64,000 nucleotides of DNA from NCBI RefSeq assembly GCF_000328765.2, contig NC_019954.2, forward strand, positions 62,001 to 126,000, read 5' to 3'. Shown here one piece after another: positions 52,748 to 60,922 of the stretch. The stretch's first letter is position 1, and every line of letters begins with the position of its first letter. A model generated the notes under the pieces. The model had not been told where the DNA came from and searched no databases. It was given only the letters and a program-made list of their open reading frames with translations. The translations under genes were made by a program, and so were the position numbers. This DNA comes from Tepidanaerobacter acetatoxydans Re1. GTDB lineage: Bacteria; Bacillota; Thermosediminibacteria; Thermosediminibacterales; Tepidanaerobacteraceae.

Positions 52748-54847
52748 ATGAGTATTCCAAAACTGACTGCATTAATAGGGGAAAGTGCTTCCGAAAGATT
52801 CCAAGATGAATTTACCCCTCTAATGAAGAGCATTAAAAAAGTCAAAGATGATGAAACGCCTTATATAGTTTTTCTGGTTATGGATTTAGCAAAAGAAGAA
52901 ATTTATTTTAAGCTAAATAAGAAACTAACCGAAGACTCGGTAAATGAGTATTACTACTTTGGCAATAATTCAGGTTCAGGTGCGCAGTATTATCTTACAA
53001 GAGATAGCAAATCCCTAAGATACTTACTAACCAGAACTTTTAATGAACTCTATATAAGTTTATCAAAAAATGATCTAGAAAATGGAGAACTTGCAAAGCT
53101 TATAAAAAAGATGGAAGAAAAGAAACTTGTCAAGTTAGGAAAAAAACAGGGAGAAAATTGCTTTAATCTAGAGAAATTATCCTTAGCAAAATCCGGAAAA
53201 GTCAAGGATATAAAGTTAGGTAGGGGGAAAAGTGATGTTAATGATATTTACCTTGAGGGCAAGCGCTATCACCCTGAAGATTTTATCCGGATATTTCTAC
53301 AAGATGCTAATAAGAAAAATAAATTTGTTCTGATAGTACCCAAAGTAATAACTGAAGATGGCCATGAAATAATACTATCTACTCATGATGAATATTTGGA
53401 ATTGGTTAGAAGAGAAAATAAGCTAGGCTCAAACCAAAATTTAACTAAAGATTCAAATAAAAATAAAAGAATTTGCTACATTTGTAAAAAAGAAGGTCCG
53501 GACGTCTCGAGTGAATACTCTAAAAAATTTAGCAGAACAGGGATTAATAAAATTTTTACGACAACAACGATAAATACATCTCCATTTTTGAAAAAATCTG
53601 ATTATGACAAGGTATACTCTATATGTATTGATTGCTATCAAAAACTCAAGGCGGGCGAGAAGGTAATATCAATGGATTTTAGGAGCAAAATTGCCGGAGA
53701 AGATGTTTTTATTATACCCCAAGGATTATTGGGAGATTTTGATTATAACTATCTAGGAATTCTAAAGAAAGATGTGGATCTAGCATTTAAAAGTAGTGAT
53801 GCTAAAGAGTGGTTTGAAACTATTAAAAGTGAACAAGATTTAAGCGGTGTCCGGCAATACTTAGTAAATTTTATAATTTACAGAACAGACGGCACTTCGC
53901 TTACAGTTCTTGAAACTATCGAAGATGTTCCAATGCTAAGGTTAGAGAAAATAATGGAAATTTTTGCGAATATAACAAATGAATTAAAACCTCATATAAA
54001 AAATTTTTCATTAGGTTCTGTGTACAGACTCATCCCGGTAAAAGTAAATGATAAAGGTAAGCAGATTGATGTAGGGAGAGTTTTATCACTTTATAAAGCC
54101 ATTTTGTCTGGCGAAAAAATTAGCAGCAGAACTCTTTTTGATTATGCGTTAGAAGGGTTAGAAAAAGGGATAAAGCAATTAGAAAAAGCGACTATTAACA
54201 ATTACTACAATATGGGTTTAACGCGATATTTAAATGGATATGAAGACTTTTTTATAAAGAGGTTAATATTCGGCTATATAGTTTTATTTAAAGCTTGTCA
54301 GGAGTTAAATTTGTTAGATAGAGAAGTATTTAAATTTCAAAAAGAGGAGGAAGATGATTTTATGGATAATTTTGAAACGCCTTCAAAAGAAGTCAATGCG
54401 TTAATTAGGCGAATAGAAGAATTTTTAAAACGCCAAGGCTTTAATAACAATGCCAAAGCCATGTTTTATTTAGGAGTTTTGGTAAATCGAGTAGCGATGG
54501 CGCAGATGGAAAAGGAACATAAGAAGAAACCTATCTTGAAAAAAATACAATTTCAAGGAATGAATGCGAAAGAAGTATATGGCTTATATCAAGATGTAGT
54601 GGAAAAATTAATCCAATACAACAAAATGACGTTATTTACAGAAGCTATTATGAATAGATTTCACTATTACTATGGGTCTCTTGACGGCGATTGGAAACTT
54701 GATGATAGGGCTAATGTATTTTATATAATGGCTGGATATTCATATATGGTAGGCAATAAAGCACTTGATTTTACTAAGGAAGAGGAAGAAGCAGAGATCG
54801 GAGTAGGTGATGAGGAAGAAGTAAGCGAGGATCGCATAGAAGAATGA
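52748..54847 (+). CDS. cas8b: Type I-B CRISPR large subunit Cas8b (TM1802/Csh1 type)
   Basis: This 699-residue protein starts at ATG 52748 after AAAGGAAG. It has a four-Cys zinc-finger-like pair (RICYICKKEGPD and YSICIDCYQKL, about residues 240-300), a long helical C-terminal half and an acidic tail (EEEEAEIGVGDEEEV). These traits and the order cas6-cas8b-cas7-cas5-cas3 identify the I-B (Hmari/Tneap-like) signature protein, which recognises PAM and starts R-loop formation in Cascade. Confidence 0.88.
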   Translation: MSIPKLTALIGESASERFQDEFTPLMKSIKKVKDDETPYIVFLVMDLAKEEIYFKLNKKLTEDSVNEYYYFGNNSGSGAQYYLTRDSKSLRYLLTRTFNELYISLSKNDLENGELAKLIKKMEEKKLVKLGKKQGENCFNLEKLSLAKSGKVKDIKLGRGKSDVNDIYLEGKRYHPEDFIRIFLQDANKKNKFVLIVPKVITEDGHEIILSTHDEYLELVRRENKLGSNQNLTKDSNKNKRICYICKKEGPDVSSEYSKKFSRTGINKIFTTTTINTSPFLKKSDYDKVYSICIDCYQKLKAGEKVISMDFRSKIAGEDVFIIPQGLLGDFDYNYLGILKKDVDLAFKSSDAKEWFETIKSEQDLSGVRQYLVNFIIYRTDGTSLTVLETIEDVPMLRLEKIMEIFANITNELKPHIKNFSLGSVYRLIPVKVNDKGKQIDVGRVLSLYKAILSGEKISSRTLFDYALEGLEKGIKQLEKATINNYYNMGLTRYLNGYEDFFIKRLIFGYIVLFKACQELNLLDREVFKFQKEEEDDFMDNFETPSKEVNALIRRIEEFLKRQGFNNNAKAMFYLGVLVNRVAMAQMEKEHKKKPILKKIQFQGMNAKEVYGLYQDVVEKLIQYNKMTLFTEAIMNRFHYYYGSLDGDWKLDDRANVFYIMAGYSYMVGNKALDFTKEEEEAEIGVGDEEEVSEDRIEE

Positions 54848-54907
54848 GAAGAGCAATGACGATAAATAGCCAAATATTATACATTAATTAAGGAAAGGAC
54901 GATTTTC

Positions 54908-55960
54908 ATGTTGATAAACCAGAACAGCGATTTTCTCTTTGGCTTTCAAGCTACAATGTCAAATCCCAACGGGGATCCAGACCAGGAAAATAAGCCTAGA
55001 ATGGATTACGAAACTTCGACAGCACTAGTAAGTGATGCTAGGAGAAAAAGAGATGTAAGAGATTTTTTAAAAAACAAAGGTTACAAAATTTTTGTTGACA
55101 CACTTGCAGATCAAAAAGTTCCCATGGACAAAATGTTGGAGTACATAACAGATACTTTCTTGGAAAATTCGGGAAATATAGAACTTCTTTTTAAAGAAAA
55201 TCCAAACTTAAAAGTCCAATGGGAAAAAGTATTTGGAACGACAGAGAATCCTAACAAAGAATATAATGAGAAAAAGGAAAAGTTAAAGAAAAATAAAGAT
55301 TTCATAAGATTGAATAATATTTTTCTAACTGAAATAATCAAAAAAGAACTTATAGATATACGCCTTTTCGGCAGCGCCATGGCTGTTGAAGGCGTAAGTA
55401 AAACTTTTACCGGCCCTGTTCAATTGAACTGGGGTTATTCACTCCATCCAGTAGAATTGATTAAGTCAAATACAATCACTTCTATAATGAACGAAGATAA
55501 CTCGACCTTTGGGAAAAAATACAAACTCTATTATGCTTTAATGGCCCATTACGGCACAATAAATAAATATAATGCAAAACTGACAGGGATGACAGAAAAG
55601 GATAGAGAATTATTCAGAAAAGCTTTAGGTCAAAGTCTAATGGCAAATCAAACAGACAGCAAGCAAGGTCAAGAACCGATATTTTACTTAGAGATCCTTT
55701 ATGCTCCTGAATTTGACGGCTACTTGGGCGATTTAAGGAGATTTTTAAATGTTGAATATGCAACTTATGCTATAAGGAGTCTAGACGATATTAAAGTAGA
55801 CTTTAGCCGATTAAATGATGCTATAAATAATGTGAAAAATAAAGGCTATATAGACAAAGTGATAGGTTGGGTAAATCCTTTTATTCCCAACGAAAGCTTC
55901 ATGAATTTACCTGAATTTGAAAACATAGATCTTTTGGCTCCTATAAAAACGGAGGAATAA
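54908..55960 (+). CDS. cas7: Type I-B CRISPR backbone subunit Cas7 (Csh2)
   Basis: This 350-residue protein starts SDFLFGFQATMSNPNGDPDQ and has ENKPRMDYETSTALVSDARR, the diagnostic N-terminus of Csh2/Cas7. Later GPVQLNWGYSLHPVE and DIRLFGSAMAVEGVS follow. It forms the helical crRNA-binding filament of Cascade. AAGGACG lies before the ATG. It is followed two bases on by cas5. Confidence 0.95.
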   Translation: MLINQNSDFLFGFQATMSNPNGDPDQENKPRMDYETSTALVSDARRKRDVRDFLKNKGYKIFVDTLADQKVPMDKMLEYITDTFLENSGNIELLFKENPNLKVQWEKVFGTTENPNKEYNEKKEKLKKNKDFIRLNNIFLTEIIKKELIDIRLFGSAMAVEGVSKTFTGPVQLNWGYSLHPVELIKSNTITSIMNEDNSTFGKKYKLYYALMAHYGTINKYNAKLTGMTEKDRELFRKALGQSLMANQTDSKQGQEPIFYLEILYAPEFDGYLGDLRRFLNVEYATYAIRSLDDIKVDFSRLNDAINNVKNKGYIDKVIGWVNPFIPNESFMNLPEFENIDLLAPIKTEE

Positions 55961-55962
55961 AC

Positions 55963-56727
55963 ATGAAGGTTATTTCATTTCATTTAAAGGGCAAGATGGC
56001 TCATTTTAGAAAGTTTTACTCAAACGCATCAGCTCTTTCATATTTTGTGCCTCCAAGAACCACGATATGCGGCATTATAGCAGGGCTATTAGGACTAGAA
56101 AGAGACGGATATTATGACGACTTTTCTCTAGACAATTGCAAAATAACCATAACTTCATGCAGTCCCTTAAAAAAGACTATGCAAAAGTTAAATTACCTTA
56201 TGATTAAATCCGTCCAAGACTTAAACGGATCTCAAGAAAATCATAGCCAGACTGCCACAGAGCTGGTAATTCCCCAGGATATCAGGTCAGGATATATTGA
56301 TTATAAAATATGGTTTCACCATTGCGACAACAAAATAATGAGCGATGTTGAAAGTATAATAAATGATTGCTCTCCATTTTATGAAAGCAAATGGTCCTGT
56401 GTAGCTCTGGGCAGTGCATTTAATTTGGGTTGGATAGAAAAGGGAGAAATATTAGAAGCAGAAGAAAAATTTGTCAAGTCAAAAAAACTAGTATCATCTT
56501 CCATACCCATACATAACATAGAAGAAATTAAAGTTGATGAGATTAATACTAACAAGGTGTATAAATTGATAAAAGAAGAAGTGCCTTTAGAATTTGACCA
56601 GCAGAGGCGTATCACTAAAGAAGGATTAAAAGAAATATTAATAAATGTTAATGGCGACTATATACCTGCTGTAGTAGATTCATTTGTCAGTTTAGATAAT
56701 GGTGAAGTTATTACATGGTTAGAATAA
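55963..56727 (+). CDS. cas5: Type I-B CRISPR subunit Cas5
   Basis: This 254-residue RAMP protein starts with FHLKGKMAHFRKFYSNASAL, a family hallmark, followed by SYFVPPRTTICGIIAGLLGL. It caps the 5' handle of crRNA in Cascade. The start is two bases after the cas7 stop, with GGAGGA in the cas7 end. Confidence 0.93.
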   Translation: MKVISFHLKGKMAHFRKFYSNASALSYFVPPRTTICGIIAGLLGLERDGYYDDFSLDNCKITITSCSPLKKTMQKLNYLMIKSVQDLNGSQENHSQTATELVIPQDIRSGYIDYKIWFHHCDNKIMSDVESIINDCSPFYESKWSCVALGSAFNLGWIEKGEILEAEEKFVKSKKLVSSSIPIHNIEEIKVDEINTNKVYKLIKEEVPLEFDQQRRITKEGLKEILINVNGDYIPAVVDSFVSLDNGEVITWLE

Positions 56728-56730
56728 AAA

Positions 56731-56764
56731 AAGGCACTGGAGAAAGTTTATCCTCCAGTGCCTT
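56731..56764 (-). terminator. 12-bp hairpin between cas5 and cas3, oriented for the minus strand
   Basis: AAGGCACTGGAG (56731-56742) pairs with CTCCAGTGCCTT (56753-56764). The flanking A-run on the plus strand gives the T-run on the minus strand, so it resembles a terminator for leftward transcripts. On the plus strand it could be a processing or stabilising hairpin of cas mRNA. Confidence 0.55.
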
Positions 56765-56780
56765 AAAAAGGTGAAATAAA

Positions 56781-59270
56781 ATGCAATATTTAGCTCATTA
56801 CGATAAAGGAAAACAAGAAAAACAATTTTTGAATGAGCATTTAACTTCAGTAGCTACATTAGCCAAAACTCGAGTATTGCCATGTGTTGTATTTGATGAT
56901 TTGGATAGCTCAAAGATTGAAGAGATTTGCTATTGGACGGGATATTTTCATGATTTGGGCAAGTATAGCATTTATTTCCAAGATTACTTACAAAAAGGAA
57001 TAAGTAGTCCTCTGAAAAATCACGCTCACATTTCAGCATGCTTTGCTTACTCGTATTTATCCAACAAAGCAACATCGCGATTTGACTCTGACAAAACGTT
57101 ACTTTTTTTTATTTATACGTGTATAAGGCTGCACCATACATCATTAAAATGCAAAGGATTATTTAATTATGGAATATGGGAGGACTTAATTCCTATAAGC
57201 AAAAATATAAGTGACAAAAGCAATGAAATTATAAAGGACTTAGGACTTGCTCAAGACATGTCAGATGAAGAATTTCGTGCGCTGATTGATATTGAAAAAT
57301 TCAAGGCTAATGCTTTCTCTCTTGAACGAATCCCATTAATGTTTAATAATAGTCGAATAAGTAATCCAAAGTGGTATTTTCTGCTCATTTATTTGTTTTC
57401 AATGTTAATAGATACTGACAAATTAGACTCGGCAAATATAAAAAGTGAAAAAATATCCACCGTTCCACCGGAAAACGTTACTAGCTATATTTTTAGTAAA
57501 CATGGCAAGAAGTCAGATACAGAATTAATTAATAATCGCGAAAAAGCAAGAAAAAGCATGATAGAAGTAGTTGAGAGTTTAAGTAATGACGCATTAAAGA
57601 ATGTAAGGTTTTTTACGATAACAGCACCTACAGGGATAGGGAAAACCCTCTCATCTCTTCAGTGTGCTCTTGACCTCCAGCAAAAAATAGCAGAAACAGA
57701 AGGATATACTCCACGGATAATTACGGCTATCCCGTTTATAAATATTATCGAGCAAAATAAGTTAGAATATGAAAATGTAATGGGGAAAGAGTGTAAAATA
57801 GCTGTCCACCATAGATTATCTGATTTTGGAGTGGCTAAATCTAAAGATGAAACAATACCGGTGGATAGAGTTCTTTTAGAAACTGAGTCATGGGAAGCAG
57901 ATGTTATACTTACAACCTTTGTCCAATTATTTCAATCTCTGTTTTCCAGCACAAATAAAATGTTAAAAAAAATTAATAAACTTGCCGGAAGCATTGTAAT
58001 TCTGGATGAAATTCAAGCAATCCCTGAAAAATATATGCCTTTAATAGGAGCTTCACTTCAGATGATTGCGAAATATTACGGAACACGATTTATTTTAATG
58101 ACTGCTACACAGCCCAAGATTCTTCAATTCGGCAGTATGCTTTTGCAATACACTGAAAAAAATTCAAAACAAATTGAGAGCATAGAGCTTTTACCAAACC
58201 ATGAAGAATATTTTAAGTGTTTGACTAGGACTAAATTTGTACCGCTTTTAGAAAATGTATTGGACACAGAAGACTTCCTTGATGTATTTTTTAATAAATG
58301 GGATTACACAAAATCTTGCCTAATTGTTGTCAATACGATTAAACGAAGTATAGATGTTTATAAGAAAATCAAAGAAGAACTAGCACTGAGAGGTTTTAAA
58401 TTACCAGTATATTATCTTTCTACGAATATTATTCCTTTAAAAAGAAGAGATGTGATTCAAGAAGTTAAAGATTTGTTGGAAAGTGAGCAGCCGGTTATTC
58501 TGGTTTCAACTCAAACTATAGAAGCAGGCGTAGATCTAGATTTTGATATGGCATTTAGGGATTTTGCCCCTCTGGATTCTCTTGTTCAGACAGCCGGCAG
58601 GGTTAATCGACAAGGGAAAAAAGGCAATTATTCTCCAGTATATATTATTCAGCTAGAAAATGATAGCCATTATATTTATGATTTATCGCTTCGTGAAGTT
58701 ACTATAAATTTACTCAAAGAGCTGTTAACGGCGCAAGAAGAGATAAAAGAAACTGATTATGTTAGTTTAACTAAGAGATATTACGATTTAATCCTTAAAG
58801 AGGGAGTAGATGATGCGTCAAAGAGAATTTGGAATGATGGAATATTAAAGTTGGATTTTGATAAGCTAGAAGAATTTAAGCTTATAGAGTCACCGGGCGA
58901 AGTTTACGATGTATTTATAGAAAAAGAACTGTCTGCTACGAATTTAGCAGATGCATATGAACAAGTATTAGGATATAAAGATAGTTTTGATTACGATTTA
59001 TCTAAAATATTTCCCGACTTTAAATCAGACCAATTTGAGAAAACACTTAATGTGTTTCAAAGAAAGGCTTTGCTTAGGCTTATAATGGCTAAAATGCATG
59101 ATTATATAATTCAAGTAAGAGTCTCACGATTAAAAGAAAATAGACCTGTGGAATTTAAAGAGAGAGGAAATATAGAATCTAGTTTGTACTGGGTGCCTCC
59201 AACCAAATGTGATGATTATTATGATGAAGATACGGGTTTTAAAGATGAAAGCGGTGACGGATTCATTTAA
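56781..59270 (+). CDS. cas3: CRISPR helicase-nuclease Cas3
   Basis: This 829-residue protein has an N-terminal HD nuclease (YFHDLGKYSIYFQDYL with HD; NHAHISACFA; CIRLHHTS) and a superfamily 2 helicase with Walker A (TAPTGIGKTLSSLQ), DEIQ box (IVILDEIQAIPEKY), SAT-like motif (LMTATQPK) and motif VI (VQTAGRVNRQGKKG). It degrades the DNA strand at Cascade-bound targets. AAAGGTGA lies before ATG 56781. It is immediately followed by the array rather than by cas4-cas1. Confidence 0.96.
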   Translation: MQYLAHYDKGKQEKQFLNEHLTSVATLAKTRVLPCVVFDDLDSSKIEEICYWTGYFHDLGKYSIYFQDYLQKGISSPLKNHAHISACFAYSYLSNKATSRFDSDKTLLFFIYTCIRLHHTSLKCKGLFNYGIWEDLIPISKNISDKSNEIIKDLGLAQDMSDEEFRALIDIEKFKANAFSLERIPLMFNNSRISNPKWYFLLIYLFSMLIDTDKLDSANIKSEKISTVPPENVTSYIFSKHGKKSDTELINNREKARKSMIEVVESLSNDALKNVRFFTITAPTGIGKTLSSLQCALDLQQKIAETEGYTPRIITAIPFINIIEQNKLEYENVMGKECKIAVHHRLSDFGVAKSKDETIPVDRVLLETESWEADVILTTFVQLFQSLFSSTNKMLKKINKLAGSIVILDEIQAIPEKYMPLIGASLQMIAKYYGTRFILMTATQPKILQFGSMLLQYTEKNSKQIESIELLPNHEEYFKCLTRTKFVPLLENVLDTEDFLDVFFNKWDYTKSCLIVVNTIKRSIDVYKKIKEELALRGFKLPVYYLSTNIIPLKRRDVIQEVKDLLESEQPVILVSTQTIEAGVDLDFDMAFRDFAPLDSLVQTAGRVNRQGKKGNYSPVYIIQLENDSHYIYDLSLREVTINLLKELLTAQEEIKETDYVSLTKRYYDLILKEGVDDASKRIWNDGILKLDFDKLEEFKLIESPGEVYDVFIEKELSATNLADAYEQVLGYKDSFDYDLSKIFPDFKSDQFEKTLNVFQRKALLRLIMAKMHDYIIQVRVSRLKENRPVEFKERGNIESSLYWVPPTKCDDYYDEDTGFKDESGDGFI

Positions 59271-59467
59271 TATAAAATCCGATACAAAAAAGTTGTCGAT
59301 GGGAATGGTGCAAAAACCCCTGGAGGTCGACGACAACCTAAAATCACACTCAAATAAAGAATAGAAATGGAAAAGAAGGACTTTTCGATTTAATGTAGAA
59401 ATTATTAATAGAAAATTGAACAAATTATTTTTCTCGCTCTTTCTTTATTTTTTACCCCAAATTACGG
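59271..59467 (+). promoter_or_regulatory. CRISPR leader region
   Basis: The 197 bases between cas3 and the first repeat have no gene. GTTGTCG (59292-59298) and CGACAAC (59331-59337) are inverted arms around a GC-richer block with CCCCTGGAGGTCGACG; after that the sequence is A/T-rich up to the repeat. Location upstream of perfect repeats and opposite to the degenerate one supports the leader role. Confidence 0.6.
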
Positions 59468-59634
59468 GTTTATAGCCTACCTATAAGGGATTGAAACTAA
59501 ATTTAAAATCTGCCAGAAGTTCACTAAGACCCAGGTTTATAGCCTACCTATAAGGGATTGAAACAAATATTTAACTCCATTACTTAATCGATGCGGAGAG
59601 ACGCGTTTTTAGCCTACCTATAAGGGCTCACATC
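59468..59634 (+). CRISPR. CRISPR array, 3 repeats, 2 spacers (type I-B)
   Basis: Repeats of 30 bases at 59468-59497 and 59535-59564 are identical, begin GTTTATAGCC and end ATTGAAAC as in many I-B arrays. The third (59605-59634) has one change near its start and its last eight bases are diverged (after AAGGG), which marks the leader-distal end. Spacers are 37 (59498-59534) and 40 (59565-59604) bases. Transcription is to the right, from the cas3 side. Confidence 0.95.
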
Positions 59635-59709
59635 TTCTTGTTTCTATGCTTAAATAAATAGTAAATTATTTGGCTTTCCCGTATTTGCACACTTTTCCTT
59701 TATAAATTT

Positions 59710-59735
59710 AAACCCTTTTTATGGGTTTATTTTTA
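59710..59735 (+). terminator. Terminator after the CRISPR array
   Basis: AAACCC (59710-59715) pairs with GGGTTT (59723-59728) followed by ATTTTTA. The stretch from the array to cas2 otherwise shows no cas1 or cas4 remnant that I can read. Confidence 0.65.
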
Positions 59736-59829
59736 TGTCGTTGAAAATTTGATATATTAAACTTAAACAGGTAACACGCTATGGCAAAGTTGTTGTCTGC
59801 CGAAACAAAATGCTTAAAGGGTGAGATGG

Positions 59830-60093
59830 ATGTTTATCATATTGGTGTATGATGTTGGGGAAAAGCGAGTGGCGAAGGTCCTGAAAATATGTCGGAAGTA
59901 TTTAACCTGGGTGCAAAATTCTGTGCTGGAAGGGGAAATTTCTGCTGCGAATTTCAAAAAGCTAAAGCTAGAATTAAAGCGAGTTATCGATGAAGATGAG
60001 GATTCGGTCATATTTTATATATTGCGAACAACTAAGTATTCTGAGAGGCAGAGCATGGGGATAAAAAAGGGCGGAGATGAATTATTTATTTGA
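59830..60093 (+). CDS. cas2: CRISPR-associated endonuclease Cas2
   Basis: This 87-residue protein has the Cas2 core FIILVYDVGEKRVAKVLKIC and the following YLTWVQNSVLEGEIS, ending in DELFI. The catalytic-type Asp in VYDV is present. The start ATG 59830 fits the family; GTG 59821 would add three residues. Cas2 normally works with Cas1 in spacer integration, but no cas1 is in the window, so this copy is either a relic or helped by a Cas1 encoded elsewhere. Confidence 0.95.
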   Translation: MFIILVYDVGEKRVAKVLKICRKYLTWVQNSVLEGEISAANFKKLKLELKRVIDEDEDSVIFYILRTTKYSERQSMGIKKGGDELFI

Positions 60094-60258
60094 TTTGGCT
60101 AATGCGGCGAAAAACTTATATAATGCAAGCATAAAGCAGATTGCAGTAAGAAAATGGAGTTTCCGGCAGGAAACATGATAATATTAATATTTTTAGAAAA
60201 AAAGCATAATACAAAATTTATAATATGTGGTATAGTAAAACAAAGGGGATTATGTATT

Positions 60259-60431
60259 CTGTATACAAAAGGACAGTATTTCATGTATGCGTATATATCC
60301 CAAATAAAAACACAAATTAAGATTTTAATTTGTGCTTGCAGCAAGGCTAATTTACAATTTTGAATTTAATATTCTTGCGTCATTGTATACAGGAAACCTG
60401 GCATTCAAAAATACGGAATATTCTGTATACG
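60259..60431 (+). promoter_or_regulatory. Three CTGTATAC sites before the glutamate mutase operon
   Basis: CTGTATAC(A) occurs at 60259-60267, inverted as TTGTATACAG at 60383-60392, and as CTGTATACG at 60423-60431. The first half of the 376-base gap 60094-60469 has no gene. Three copies in 173 bases suggest an operator array; a fourth copy lies before the AbgT gene (2333). Confidence 0.45.
60311..60334 (+). other. Hairpin in the glutamate mutase leader
   Basis: CACAAATTAA (60311-60320) pairs perfectly with TTAATTTGTG (60325-60334) around GATT. No T run follows. It lies between the first and second CTGTATAC sites. Confidence 0.4.
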
Positions 60432-60469
60432 TTACTTCAATTAAACAATTATTAATGAGGTGATATAAA

Positions 60470-60892
60470 TTGAAATACGACGATAAAAAAACGATTGTGC
60501 TAGGAGTTATAGGTTCTGATGTGCACTCAGTAGGTATTAGAATTCTCGATGAAGCCTTTAGTGAAGCCGGTTTTAATGTGGTAAACATCGGAGTTTTATC
60601 ATCACAGGAAGATTTTATCAATGCCGCCATTGAAACCGATGCCGATGCCATCTTGGTGTCTTCGCTATATGGACATGGAGAGCTTGACTGCAAAGGTTTT
60701 AAGGAAAAATGCGTTGAAGCAGGCTTAGGTGATGTGATCCTATATGTAGGCGGCAATCTGGTGGTTGGAAAACAAGATTGGCCGGCTACTGAAAAGAAAT
60801 TTTTAGACATGGGATTTGACAGGGTTTATCCTCCAGGGACACTGCCTGAAATACCTATTAATGATTTAAAAAATGATTTAGGGATTAAATAA
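60470..60892 (+). CDS. glmS: Glutamate mutase (methylaspartate mutase), S subunit
   Basis: This 140-residue protein starts at TTG 60470 after GAGGTGATA. It is a stand-alone cobalamin-binding domain with the base-off motif GSDVHSVG (DxHxxG), then [11 protein letters not shown] and a GG motif ([13 protein letters not shown]). It binds adenosylcobalamin and with GlmE turns glutamate into 3-methylaspartate, the first step of the methylaspartate route to acetate and butyrate. Confidence 0.95.
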   Translation: MKYDDKKTIVLGVIGSDVHSVGIRILDEAFSEAGFNVVNIGVLSSQEDFINAAIETDADAILVSSLYGHGELDCKGFKEKCVEAGLGDVILYVGGNLVVGKQDWPATEKKFLDMGFDRVYPPGTLPEIPINDLKNDLGIK

Positions 60893-60922
60893 GATAATCT
60901 TTGTTTACAAAGAGGTGTGAGA

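Noticed and set aside
59635-59829. Remnant of cas1 or cas4 between the array and cas2
   Set aside because: All frames before cas2 are short and show no Cas1 or Cas4 motif.
60154-60363. Open frame of 69 codons before glmS
   Set aside because: It spans hairpins and the CTGTATAC site, has no ribosome site, and the product looks like random translated AT-rich DNA.
60094-60469. Possible cobalamin riboswitch before a B12-dependent enzyme
   Set aside because: I looked for the conserved B12-box (GCCACTG-like) and found none; only hairpin and GTATAC sites are seen.
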